This document shows, piece after piece, positions 1-7,262 of a stretch of DNA of 9,612 nucleotides. Each line of letters opens with the position of its first letter. Position 1 is the stretch's first letter. The notes below the pieces were generated by a model. It was not told the origin of the DNA. It made no database searches and was given only the letters and a program-made list of their open reading frames with translations. Both the position numbers and the translations under genes were made by a program. The stretch is from CAVPGH01 sp046726955 (GTDB lineage: Bacteria > Acidobacteriota > Vicinamibacteria > Fen-336): NCBI GenBank assembly GCA_046726955.1, contig JBKPBQ010000321.1:1-9612 (forward strand). The letters are read 5' to 3'.

Positions 1-116
1 ACTCGGTGGACCCGCAGTCGGCGCCGCAGCGCCCGAGTCCCCCGCTGCTCTTCGGCGTGCTCGCGGAGCTCGACGCGACGCGGCGCGCGATCGAGGAGGC
101 GCGCCGCTTCCGCTAG
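1..116 (+). CDS. C-terminal end of an unidentified protein (5' truncated by window edge)
   Basis: A reading frame in phase with position 3 enters from the left edge and ends at TAG (114-116). The 37 visible residues are a Pro/Ser-rich stretch followed by a charged, probably helical tail (LLFGVLAELDATRR, then EEARRFR). Almost every codon ends in G or C, as in the clear genes of this window, which is the main reason to believe it is coding. The gene converges with the cyclophilin gene on the other strand, and the two stop codons overlap in the palindrome CTAG at 113-116. The family is not recognisable from this fragment, so no function is assigned. It could be a chance open frame in GC-rich DNA. 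Confidence 0.5.
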   Translation, partial: SVDPQSAPQRPSPPLLFGVLAELDATRRAIEEARRFR

Positions 117-604
117 ACGACCCGGACCTTGATGTCGATCCGGTCGTTCGGGTTGTCCTTCCCGTCGCGCGGCGCGTTCACGATCTGGTCCGCGACCTCC
201 ATCCCCCGGACCACCTGGCCGAAGGCGGTGTACTGACGGTCGAGGAAGCCCGAGTCCTTGACGACGATGAAGAACTGGCAGCCCGCGCTGTTGGGGTCGT
301 TGGCCCGGGCCATGGACAGCACGCCGCGCTTGTGGGGCGTGTCGTTGAACTCCGCCTTGATGTTGTAGCCCGGGCCGCCCGTGCCGTGCTGCGCGCGCGG
401 GGCCTTCGTGTCCTTCGTGTTGGGATCGCCTCCCTGGATCATGAAGCCGGGGATGACGCGGTGGAACGTGGTTCCGTCGTAGAAGCCCTTCCGGGCGAGA
501 TCCAGGAAGTTCTTCACGTGGCCGGGGGCCTTGTCGTTCAGGAATTCGAGCTCGATCTCGCCGAACTTCGTTTCGATGATTGCCCGGGGCGCGGCGTCCG
601 CCAT
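113..604 (-). CDS. Peptidyl-prolyl cis-trans isomerase, cyclophilin type (cytoplasmic)
   Basis: This 163-residue single-domain cyclophilin would catalyse cis-trans isomerisation of Xaa-Pro bonds during protein folding. The core signature FHRVIPGFMIQGGDP lies at residues 47-61 and supplies the catalytic Arg49 with Phe54, Met55 and Gln57. The second active-site strand is seen as AGCQFFIV (107-114), and FLDRQYTAFG (120-129) matches the region that carries Trp121 in human CypA. Here that position is Phe120, as in many bacterial PpiB proteins, and usually means weak cyclosporin binding. There is no signal peptide, so it is probably cytosolic. The ATG start is fixed by a GGAGG at 611-615, 6 nt upstream. 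The gene lies 61 nt after the TPR/thioredoxin-like gene on the same strand, either as the operon's last gene or with its own promoter (an AT-rich TATATA lies at 622-627). Family assignment is very secure; paralogue naming (ppiA versus ppiB) is not. Confidence 0.96.
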   Translation of the reverse strand: MADAAPRAIIETKFGEIELEFLNDKAPGHVKNFLDLARKGFYDGTTFHRVIPGFMIQGGDPNTKDTKAPRAQHGTGGPGYNIKAEFNDTPHKRGVLSMARANDPNSAGCQFFIVVKDSGFLDRQYTAFGQVVRGMEVADQIVNAPRDGKDNPNDRIDIKVRVV

Positions 605-665
605 CGGTGACCTCCGTGTCGATATATAGAAGAAGAGCGACTCTAGCCGAGCCGACGGCGGAAAG

Positions 666-1982
666 CTATCGGACTTTCGAGCCCACGCGCTCGAGCGCGC
701 GGTCCACGTCGTCCTGAAAGCGGCTGTCGCCGACGTGGAGCAGCAGCCGGCGCGCGGCGTCGGCCTGGCCGGCCTTGGCCATGCAGAGCGCGCGGTCGAG
801 GCGGGCTTCCGCGGGCAGCAGCCAGCCGTCGCCCCGGGCCGCGAGCGCGTCCAGGAGCCGCTGCGCCTCCGCGGCTCGTCCCTCGCGGTAGGCAGCGACC
901 GCCGTCGTGAATTCGGCCGGTGCGGGATCGTCTTCGCCCGGAGCGAGGCCTTCCGCGGTCATCCCGGGCGGAGGGGCGATCGCCCGGCGGTCCACCGGCC
1001 TCTGGTTCCACCGCGCGCGAGGAACTGTCTCGCGGACGTCGTCCTTGCCGAAGATCTGGAGGACGGAAGCGAGCGACGGCCCGAACGGGGCCTTCACCAC
1101 CGCGCCCGCCCATCCCCCGCGCGCGACCACGAGCGCGGACCGAGTGGGTGTCTTGAGCCAGGCCGCGATTCCCTTGCCGATCAGGACAGGCCAGTTGTAG
1201 TGGTAGAGCTGCAGCACCTGCCGCAGCGCGACGTCCTGGTCGTTCGCCTCCGGAGCGGTGAGCACCCGCACGCCCTGGGGGATCGCGCGCTTCAAGGCCT
1301 CGAGGTCCTCCGAGCAGGACCGGCAAGAGGTCTCGGCCACGTAGATGAGCGTGAGGGGTGCCTCGTCGAGGCGGGCGACGGGGTTCGAAGAGAGCCGCGC
1401 GTCGGGCGGCAGCGTGAGCGGGCCGTCTCGCCACTCGACGCCGCCCGTCGCGAGGGCCTTGATGCGCGCGCGATCGATCTCGGCCTGCGCGCTCGGCAGC
1501 CCCGCCGCGTCCGCCGCCTCCGCCACGAGCGAGAACACCTCCGGAGGCAGGCCACCCAGGCCGGTCTGTCGCTCCAGGACGTCGAGGGCGACGCGGCCCT
1601 GTCCGAGGGCGAGGCGCGCCCGCGCCAGCGACATCGTCCGCGCCGGGTTCGGCTCGAGGAGGCTCGCGCGGCCCAGGTAGCGGGCGGCCGGCAGGTTCTG
1701 CCCCTGGGCCGCGAGCACCAGGCCGACCGCCTCGTAGAGCCTGGCGCGGTGCGAGCGGTACTCGTTGCGCGCGGCCTGGAACTCGTCTTCGACGACCTCG
1801 CCCTTCTTCCCCGCCTTCACGTAGGCGGTGGGCTCGAACTCGGCCGTCATGTCGAGGGCCTTGCGGGCCTGGACGAGCGCCGGCCCCGGCGTCGAGCCCG
1901 CTTTCGCCACCGCCTGCTCGGCGAGCTTCTCCGCCTGGTCGGACAGCGACATGGTTGCCGCGGCGAGGAGGGCGAGGATCAT
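666..1982 (-). CDS. TPR protein with an internal thioredoxin-like CxxC domain, probably exported
   Basis: This 438-residue protein is not a named family that I recognise. Residues 1-14 are hydrophobic (ILALLAAA) and could be a short signal peptide or anchor, though without the usual basic n-region. Residues 15-175 are Ala/Leu-rich helices with TPR-like spacing (AARYLGRASLLEPNP at 99-113, ARARLALGQGRVALDVLE at 120-137). A thioredoxin-like unit follows at about 208-312: a hydrophobic strand TLIYVAETS, the CxxC motif C220-R-S-C223, and NWPVLIGKG (263-271), where Pro265 sits where thioredoxins carry the cis-proline. After a Pro-rich linker (320-355), residues 356-435 return to TPR-like helices. 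The ATG is supported by AAGGAG (1988-1993), 5 nt upstream and overlapping the GerMN gene's stop codon, so translation is probably coupled. A role in envelope thiol-disulfide handling or as a redox-sensitive scaffold is inference. The CDS itself is secure. Confidence 0.85.
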   Translation of the reverse strand: MILALLAAATMSLSDQAEKLAEQAVAKAGSTPGPALVQARKALDMTAEFEPTAYVKAGKKGEVVEDEFQAARNEYRSHRARLYEAVGLVLAAQGQNLPAARYLGRASLLEPNPARTMSLARARLALGQGRVALDVLERQTGLGGLPPEVFSLVAEAADAAGLPSAQAEIDRARIKALATGGVEWRDGPLTLPPDARLSSNPVARLDEAPLTLIYVAETSCRSCSEDLEALKRAIPQGVRVLTAPEANDQDVALRQVLQLYHYNWPVLIGKGIAAWLKTPTRSALVVARGGWAGAVVKAPFGPSLASVLQIFGKDDVRETVPRARWNQRPVDRRAIAPPPGMTAEGLAPGEDDPAPAEFTTAVAAYREGRAAEAQRLLDALAARGDGWLLPAEARLDRALCMAKAGQADAARRLLLHVGDSRFQDDVDRALERVGSKVR

Positions 1983-1992
1983 CGGGGCTCCT

Positions 1993-2652
1993 TCAGGGAG
2001 TGGCGACGGGCTGGGGCGAGGCCTTAGGAGACGGCGAGGGTGTGGCGAGCGCGACGAAGGTGAGGTCGGGAAGGAGAGGGCGCGACAAGTCGATGTGTCC
2101 CGACAGCGTGTCCACGGGCTTGTCCTCTACCAGGATCTGGACGCGCTTGACCGCCGGAAAGTTGGCGGTGAGCGAGTTCACGATGGAGTACACGGTCAGG
2201 AGCTCGCTCTTCGACCCCCCCTCCGCGGCCTCCACCACGTCCTTCGAGAGGTCCAGGTAGACGATCCCGCGAGCGGTGACGAAGACCTCGAGCACCTTCG
2301 TGCTCGGCGGAAGTGTCGGCAGGAGGCCGGTCGTCGAGCCGCGCACCAGTTCCTCCACCACCATGCGGAGCTGGCGGGAGAGGTCGTCCGAGAACGGCAC
2401 CGACCGCTCCTCGGGAAGCAGGCCCGCCTGCTCCGGCGCCACGAAGTAGAGACGCACGCTGATCTGCCGCTCGGCCTCCTTCTCTCCCCCCCGCGCCGGA
2501 CCGGCCGCCTCCGCGCCTGTGGCCGTTTCCTCCTCCGCCGGGCCCACCGGCTGCCGGAGGAGCTGCGCCCACCGCGGTGCCGTGAAGGTCACCACCGCCA
2601 GGAGCGCGAGGAGGCCGAGGATGGTCAGTAGGTTCGCCTGGCGGATCGTCAT
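1993..2652 (-). CDS. Membrane-anchored GerMN-domain protein
   Basis: This is a 219-residue protein with one N-terminal membrane segment (about residues 8-24, LTILGLLALLAVVTFTA) after a short basic start. An acidic, low-complexity linker runs over 36-62, and a GerMN domain (Pfam sporulation and spore germination family) covers about 64-192. Recognisable parts are VRLYFVAPE (66-74), the region LVRGSTTGLLPTLPPSTKV (102-120), GIVYLDLSKDVV (129-140), and the conserved serine-rich helix GGSKSELLTVYSIVNSL (145-161) followed by VKRVQILVEDKP. The tail is Ser/Pro-rich. The topology puts the domain outside the cytoplasmic membrane. GerMN domains occur in Bacillus GerM and, in many non-sporulating bacteria, next to cell-wall amidases, as here: the amidase ends 18 nt upstream. 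No convincing Shine-Dalgarno precedes this ATG, so expression may depend on coupling to the amidase. A role in peptidoglycan binding or amidase control is inference. Confidence 0.9.
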   Translation of the reverse strand: MTIRQANLLTILGLLALLAVVTFTAPRWAQLLRQPVGPAEEETATGAEAAGPARGGEKEAERQISVRLYFVAPEQAGLLPEERSVPFSDDLSRQLRMVVEELVRGSTTGLLPTLPPSTKVLEVFVTARGIVYLDLSKDVVEAAEGGSKSELLTVYSIVNSLTANFPAVKRVQILVEDKPVDTLSGHIDLSRPLLPDLTFVALATPSPSPKASPQPVATP

Positions 2653-2670
2653 GGCGGCGGCGCGTCGCCG

Positions 2671-4206
2671 CTACTGGGGCGGCCCGGCGCGCGTGAAGGC
2701 CGCTCGTCCCGCGCGCTCCTCCTCGAAGCGGGCGACGCCGCGGGCGAGAGCCGTCGCCACCTTGGCCTGCCACGCGTCGGAGCCGAGCAGCTTCTCCTCC
2801 TCCGGGTTGCTGATGAAGGCGAGCTCCACGAGGGCGGCGGGCATGGCCGCGCCCACGAGCACGCGGAACGGGGCCTGCTTGACGCCACGTCCCTCGCTGC
2901 CCGCGACCACCGCCAGCTCCTCCTGGATGCGCGAGGCGAGGGCGGAAGACTCCTCGAGGTGCTCGGACTGCGCCATGTCCCAGAGGATGAGGGCGAGGTC
3001 GGATCCCGGCGCGGCCGCTGCCACCGCGGGAGCCTCGCCCTCGAGCTGCGCGATCCGCCGCTCCTCCTCGCTCGCCGGGTAGGAGAGGAAGTACACCTCG
3101 GCCCCGGTGGCGCCGCGGGCCCGGCTCGCGTTGGCGTGGATCGAGAGGACGAGGTCGGCCTTGTAGTTGTTGGCGATGGCGGTGCGCTCGTCGAGGGCGA
3201 GGTCCACGTCGTTCTCGCGGGTCAGGAAGACCTGGTAGCCGAGCGTGTTCACGATCTGCAAGCGCAGCTTGCGCGCGATCGCGAGCGTCACGTCCTTCTC
3301 GAGCATTCCCCCGGGGCCCTTCGCCCCGACCTCGTCGCCGCCGTGGCCGGGGTCGATCACGACCGTGCGCACGACGGGAGGCTCGGCGGGAGCGGCCGGT
3401 CGGGGAGGCGCCGCGGCGGCGAGGCCCGGGGACGCTCCCGGAGCGGGCGACGCCGAGGGCCGGGTCGCGGGCAGCGGCGGCGCCTGGAACTCGAGGACGA
3501 GCCGCGAGGGAGAGTCCTGCTCCGTGGCCTTCAGCGTCTGGAACCGACGACCGAGGTTCACGGCGAAGACGTTCTCCTTCCCGCCCAGGAACGTCACGGA
3601 CTCGACGATCCCGCCGGTGAGGCGCTGCTGCTGGAAGCCGCCGACGTCGAGGAGGTCGCGGGGGATGGCGACCGTCACCCGCCCCGACTCCTGCTGCACG
3701 CGGAACGGAACCTTCTCCGTCGCCTCCAGCACGACGCGCGCGACCTCGCCCGAGACGTAGGTCCCCACGGTGACGTGCGGCACGGAGACCGCACCGATGG
3801 CCAGGACCCTGGCCGCGGCGCGCCACTCGACCTTCTTGTCGAGGAGCGGCGCGAGGAGCCGCGGGAGCGAGTCCACGGGGACGAGCCAGTGGCCGTCCTC
3901 GAACGTGACGGGCGCGGAGAGGAGCCGGAGGTCGCCGTCCACGGAGGCGAGGCTCTTCTTGGCGTAAAGGCCGACCTCGTGCTTCTGGTACGCGAGGGTC
4001 GCCGCCCCCGCCGCCGGGTTGCTCACGACGTTCACGCCGAGCCCCGCGATCACGAGGTCGATCGGCACGAGCTCGAGATCGCCGCGGGAGACGGGAAGGA
4101 CCTCGCGCCGCTGGGTCTCGGTGAGCACCGTAAGGGGGGTCGAAAGAGCGACGGCAAGGGCGGGAAGAAGGGCGAGCCCGAAGGCGACCAGCGAGCGTGT
4201 CTTTAT
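2671..4206 (-). CDS. N-acetylmuramoyl-L-alanine amidase (Amidase_3, AmiC-like), exported; apparent AUA start
   Basis: This zinc amidase would cleave the bond between MurNAc and the stem-peptide L-Ala in the periplasm. Read from an ATA codon at 4204-4206 it has 511 residues. It opens with a typical signal peptide: the initiator, then KTRSLVAFGLALLPALAVAL. Residues 40-138 resemble a copper-amine-oxidase N-terminal-like domain. Residues 143-240 look like an AMIN-type beta domain that binds septal peptidoglycan. A Pro/Ala linker spans 242-277. The catalytic domain (279-495) shows the zinc ligands His288 (DPGHGG), Glu303 (LEKDV) and His357 (SIHANA), and catalytic Glu461 (LVELAFISN). The start is odd: no ATG or GTG lies nearby. 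A TTG at 4276-4278 is in frame but would add 24 residues before the signal peptide and lies upstream of the likely promoter. The next GTG (4126-4128) would remove the signal peptide. A GGAGG (4211-4215) lies 4 nt before ATA. The family is very secure; the start is not. Confidence 0.93.
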   Translation of the reverse strand: MKTRSLVAFGLALLPALAVALSTPLTVLTETQRREVLPVSRGDLELVPIDLVIAGLGVNVVSNPAAGAATLAYQKHEVGLYAKKSLASVDGDLRLLSAPVTFEDGHWLVPVDSLPRLLAPLLDKKVEWRAAARVLAIGAVSVPHVTVGTYVSGEVARVVLEATEKVPFRVQQESGRVTVAIPRDLLDVGGFQQQRLTGGIVESVTFLGGKENVFAVNLGRRFQTLKATEQDSPSRLVLEFQAPPLPATRPSASPAPGASPGLAAAAPPRPAAPAEPPVVRTVVIDPGHGGDEVGAKGPGGMLEKDVTLAIARKLRLQIVNTLGYQVFLTRENDVDLALDERTAIANNYKADLVLSIHANASRARGATGAEVYFLSYPASEEERRIAQLEGEAPAVAAAAPGSDLALILWDMAQSEHLEESSALASRIQEELAVVAGSEGRGVKQAPFRVLVGAAMPAALVELAFISNPEEEKLLGSDAWQAKVATALARGVARFEEERAGRAAFTRAGPPQ

Positions 4207-4210
4207 GGAG

Positions 4211-4215
4211 CCTCC
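4211..4215 (-). promoter_or_regulatory. Shine-Dalgarno GGAGG of the amidase, pointing to an ATA start
   Basis: On the minus strand a perfect GGAGG is followed by four bases and then ATA-AAG-ACA. It is the only strong ribosome-binding site near the 5' end of the amidase frame, and it places initiation exactly where a canonical signal peptide begins (initiator, Lys, Thr, Arg, then a hydrophobic core). The spacing is a little short. This site is the main evidence for the non-standard start. Confidence 0.6.
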
Positions 4216-4232
4216 AGCACCTAACGCTCTGG

Positions 4233-4262
4233 ATTGTAAGGGGAAAGAGGGTGGCTTCGCAA
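4233..4262 (-). promoter_or_regulatory. Candidate sigma-70-type promoter of the amidase operon
   Basis: On the minus strand, TTGCGA (4262-4257, four of six matches to TTGACA) and TACAAT (4238-4233, five of six matches to TATAAT) are separated by 18 bp. Transcription would begin near 4226, giving a leader of about 20 nt that contains the amidase GGAGG. The same TACAAT hexamer recurs upstream of the acyl-CoA dehydrogenase gene. The call rests on pattern only; the rest of this divergent intergenic region shows no comparable promoter for the plus-strand DUF1800 gene. Confidence 0.45.
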
Positions 4263-4329
4263 GGCTTTCGCGTTTCAACCCCCACTTTCGGGAACCGGTC
4301 CAATAGAAGTGACGAGGGAGGACCCTTCG

Positions 4330-6012
4330 ATGCGCCATTCGGGGCTTCGCGCAGCCGGCGTCTTCGTTCTGGTGGCCGCCCTCGTCCCTCCCGTTTCCCC
4401 CGCCGCCGCTTCCCTTCCCGGCGACGACGCCACGATCGTCCACGTGCTCAACCGCCTGGCCTACGGGCCCCGGCCGGGAGACTTGGACAAGGTACGGGCG
4501 ACCGGTCTCGCGCGGTGGATCGAGCAGCAGCTCCAGCCGTCGCGCATCGACGACCCTGTCGTCGCCACGAAGCTCGCCAGCCTGAAGACCGTCTCGCTCA
4601 AAACCCGCGAGCTCCTCGCCGGCTACGAGCTCCCCCGCGAGGCCAAGCGCGAGATCCAGCAGAAGCGGGCCGAGCTCGGCGACGGCGCGTCCGAGGACGA
4701 CATGCGCCGCGCCCGCCGCGAGCTCATGGAGAAGTACGGCTCGCAGATGGAGGGCGCGCCCCGGCAGGTCACGGCGGAGCTGCAGGAGGCCAAGATCCTG
4801 CGCGCCGTCTACAGCGAGCGCCAGCTCGACGAGGTGCTCGTCGACTTCTGGCTCAACCACTTCAACGTCTACGCCCAGAAGGGCCCGCTCAAGTTCCTGA
4901 TCGGCGAGTACGAGCGCGACGTGATCCGGCCGCACGCCTGGGGACGGTTCGAGGACCTGCTGCTCGCCACCGCCGAGAGCCCGGCCATGCTCTTCTACCT
5001 CGACAACTGGATGTCCAGCGATCCGAACGCGAAGCCCTTCGAGCCGCGCCGCCAGGGCTTCGGCTTCTACGGCCGGCGCTTCCCGCTCTCTCCGGAAGCG
5101 GAGGACGCGATGCGCCGCCGCGCCGCCGGCGACGACAAGGGGAACCGCCGCCGCGGGCTCAACGAGAACTACGCGCGCGAGATCATGGAGCTGCACACGC
5201 TCGGCGTCGACGGCGGCTACACGCAGAAGGACGTGACCGAGGTCGCCCGCTGCTTCACGGGGTGGACGATCGAGGGCCTGCGCCAGAAGGACCCGCGCTT
5301 CCGGTTCGAGCCGCGCTTCCACGACGCCGGCACGAAGGTCGTGCTCGGCCAGACGATCAAGGGTTCCGGCCAGGACGAGGGCCGCAGGGTCATCCACATG
5401 CTCGCGACGCATCCCGCCACGGCGCGGTTCGTCTCCACCAAGCTCGTCCGCCGGTTCGTGTCGGACGATCCCCCACCCGCCCTCGTCGCCCGCGCGGCCG
5501 AGACGTTCCGCAAGACCGACGGAAACATCCGCGAGGTCGTGCGCACGATCGTCATATCGCCGGAGTTCCTGGCGCCGGAGGCACGCACGGCCAAGGTCAA
5601 GACGCCCCTCGAGTTCGTAGTGAGCGCGGTGCGGGCCTCGGGCGCGACCGTGGTGGACGCGGGCGCTCTCGCCCGCCGCATCGGCGAAATGGGCATGCCC
5701 CTCTACATGCAGCAGCCGCCCACCGGCTACAAGGACACGGCGGACGCGTGGGTCTCGACGAGCGGGCTCCTCGCCCGCCTGAACTTCGCGCTCGACCTCG
5801 CGGAGAACCGGCTGCCTGGCGTGCTCGTGAACGCGGCGGCGCTCGCTCCGGCCGCGGCCGCGCCCGACGCGCTTTCCGCGAGCCTCGCCGCCCGCTTCGT
5901 CCCCCAGGGACTGTCCGAGCAGACGCGGAAGACGCTCGCCGCGGAATCCGACCTCACGCCGTCGCGCGTGGCCGGCCTCGTGCTCGGCTCCCCCGAGTTC
6001 CAGCGGAGGTAG
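4330..6012 (+). CDS. DUF1800 family protein, Sec-exported
   Basis: This 560-residue protein belongs to the DUF1800 family, which has no firmly established function. Residues 1-28 form a Sec signal peptide (basic start, VFVLVAALVPPVSPAAAS). Family landmarks are HVLNRLAYGPRPGDLDKV (38-55), ARWIEQQL (61-68), DFWLNHFNVY (172-181), LDNWMSS (224-230), the strongly conserved GLNENYAREIMELHTLGVD (276-294) with GGYTQKDVTEVARCFTGW (295-312), FHDAGTK (330-336), and PTGYKDTADAWVS (464-476) near the end. A basic insert lies around 236-275. The ATG at 4330 is chosen over an in-frame GTG at 4309 because GGAGG (4317-4321) lies 8 nt before it and the signal peptide starts there. The DUF1501 gene follows after 5 nt. 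The pair is conserved across many phyla, so a joint extracytoplasmic role is likely, but the substrate is unknown. Confidence 0.92.
   Translation: MRHSGLRAAGVFVLVAALVPPVSPAAASLPGDDATIVHVLNRLAYGPRPGDLDKVRATGLARWIEQQLQPSRIDDPVVATKLASLKTVSLKTRELLAGYELPREAKREIQQKRAELGDGASEDDMRRARRELMEKYGSQMEGAPRQVTAELQEAKILRAVYSERQLDEVLVDFWLNHFNVYAQKGPLKFLIGEYERDVIRPHAWGRFEDLLLATAESPAMLFYLDNWMSSDPNAKPFEPRRQGFGFYGRRFPLSPEAEDAMRRRAAGDDKGNRRRGLNENYAREIMELHTLGVDGGYTQKDVTEVARCFTGWTIEGLRQKDPRFRFEPRFHDAGTKVVLGQTIKGSGQDEGRRVIHMLATHPATARFVSTKLVRRFVSDDPPPALVARAAETFRKTDGNIREVVRTIVISPEFLAPEARTAKVKTPLEFVVSAVRASGATVVDAGALARRIGEMGMPLYMQQPPTGYKDTADAWVSTSGLLARLNFALDLAENRLPGVLVNAAALAPAAAAPDALSASLAARFVPQGLSEQTRKTLAAESDLTPSRVAGLVLGSPEFQRR
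6005..6009 (+). promoter_or_regulatory. Shine-Dalgarno of the DUF1501 gene inside the DUF1800 gene
   Basis: GGAGG lies in the last codons of the DUF1800 gene, 8 nt ahead of GTG at 6018. It decides the start of the downstream gene, because the GTG begins exactly at the twin-arginine signal, and it implies translational coupling of the two genes. Confidence 0.75.
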
Positions 6013-6017
6013 CGCCC

Positions 6018-7262
6018 GTGATCACGCGCCGTTTCTTCCTGAAGTCGTCTGGCCTCGCCCTCGTCTCGTTCGGCGCCTTGCCGTCGGCGCTCGTCCGCTC
6101 CGTCTACGCGTCGGACGGGGCGCGACGCAAGAAGACGCTCGTCGTCGTCTTCCAGCGCGGCGCCTGCGACGGGCTCAACACGGTCGTGCCGCACGGAGAC
6201 AGGGCCTACTACTCCGCGCGTCCGACGATCGCGATCCCCACGCCCCGCGGCGCGTCGAAGGACGCGGCGCTCGACCTCGACGGGCTCTTCGGCCTGCACC
6301 CGTCGCTGGAGGCGTTCCTGCCTCTCTGGAGCGAGCGCAGCCTCGGGATCGTCCACGCGGTCGGTAGTCCCGACCCGACGCGCTCGCACTTCGACGCCCA
6401 GGACTTCATGGAGAGCGGCACGCCCGGACGCAAGTCCACGGAGGACGGCTGGCTCAACCGCCACCTCCAGGCGTGCCCCTCGAAGGACGCCACACCCTTC
6501 CGCGGTGTTGCCATGAGCCAGACGCTGCCGCGCTCGCTCGCGGGGCGGGCTCCCGCGGTGGCCATGGCCAACATCGGCGAGTTCGGCCTGCGGCCCGCCG
6601 CGGGAGCGCAGGTCGCGCGCGGCTTCGAGGACATGTACGCGGGCGCCGTTCGCGACGTGCTCCACGGAACCGGGCAGGAGGCCTTCGAGGCCGTGGACTT
6701 CCTGAAGAAGGCCGACCCCGGGCGGTACACGCCCTCGGCCGGAGCCGTCTACCCGCGCGGGCCGTACGGCGACAGCCTGCGGCAGATCGCGCAGCTCGTG
6801 AAGGCCGACGTCGGTGTCGAGGTTGCCACCACCGACATCGGCGGCTGGGACCACCACGCGGCCGAGGGCGGTGTCCAGGGCCAGCTCGCGCTGCGCCTCC
6901 GCGAGTTCGGGGCGGCTCTCGCGGCATTCCACCGGGACCTCGGCGACCGCATGCAGGACGTGGTGGTGGTGACGCTCACGGAGTTCGGCCGGACCGTACG
7001 CGAGAACGGCAACCGCGGCACGGATCACGGCCACGCGAGCGTCGCCTTCGTCGTCGGCGGGGCTGTGCGCGGCGGAAAGGTCCACGGCGCGTGGCCGGGC
7101 CTCTCCTCGAGCCGGCTCTACGAGGGCCGCGATCTCGCGGTCACGACGGACTTCCGCGACCTCCTCGGCGAGCTGCTCACCGGCCATCTCGGCGCTCGCG
7201 ACCTCTCGACCGTCTTCCCCGGGCATTCCCCGGGACGAGTGCCGGGAGTGCTGCGCGCCTAG
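6018..7262 (+). CDS. DUF1501 family protein with twin-arginine (Tat) signal
   Basis: This 414-residue protein starts at GTG and belongs to DUF1501, a family with an alkaline phosphatase/sulfatase-like fold and no settled reaction. Residues 2-9 (ITRRFFLK) fit the Tat consensus, followed by a hydrophobic segment to about residue 31, so it should cross the membrane folded, possibly with bound metal. Family landmarks are LVVVFQRGACDGLNTVVPHGD (41-61), FGLHPSLEAFLPLW (91-104), HAVGSPDPTRSHFDAQDFME (113-132), DIGGWDHHA (273-281), TLTEFGRTVREN (319-330) and GTDHGHASVAFVVGG (334-348). The Asp/His clusters at 124-129, 278-280 and 336-339 are where metal ligands of this superfold would lie. The start is supported by an overlapping upstream GGAGG. 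It is the second gene of the DUF1800/DUF1501 pair; the partner carries a Sec signal, so the two would use different export routes. Confidence 0.93.
   Translation: MITRRFFLKSSGLALVSFGALPSALVRSVYASDGARRKKTLVVVFQRGACDGLNTVVPHGDRAYYSARPTIAIPTPRGASKDAALDLDGLFGLHPSLEAFLPLWSERSLGIVHAVGSPDPTRSHFDAQDFMESGTPGRKSTEDGWLNRHLQACPSKDATPFRGVAMSQTLPRSLAGRAPAVAMANIGEFGLRPAAGAQVARGFEDMYAGAVRDVLHGTGQEAFEAVDFLKKADPGRYTPSAGAVYPRGPYGDSLRQIAQLVKADVGVEVATTDIGGWDHHAAEGGVQGQLALRLREFGAALAAFHRDLGDRMQDVVVVTLTEFGRTVRENGNRGTDHGHASVAFVVGGAVRGGKVHGAWPGLSSSRLYEGRDLAVTTDFRDLLGELLTGHLGARDLSTVFPGHSPGRVPGVLRA

Noticed and set aside
661..678. GAAAG/CTTTC inverted repeat at the end of the TPR/thioredoxin-like gene
   Set aside because: It is a five-pair stem with an 8-nt loop that overlaps the stop codon and lacks a T run, so it is probably chance.
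735..2027. Long plus-strand frame opposite the TPR/thioredoxin-like gene
   Set aside because: It is Arg/His/Glu-rich with no domain. The minus strand carries the CxxC, cis-Pro and ribosome-site evidence.
2671..5412. A 913-residue minus-strand frame that extends the amidase upstream
   Set aside because: The extra N-terminal part is antisense to the DUF1800 gene, has no recognisable domain, and lies upstream of a signal peptide that should be N-terminal.
7219..7237. Repeated CCCCGGG near the end of the DUF1501 gene
   Set aside because: It lies within the coding sequence, is very short, and is expected by chance in GC-rich DNA.
4197..7262. A 1021-residue open frame on the plus strand
   Set aside because: Only its last part (from 6018) is the DUF1501 protein. 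The earlier part is out of frame over the DUF1800 gene and is Arg/Pro-rich, as is usual for shadow frames in GC-rich DNA.
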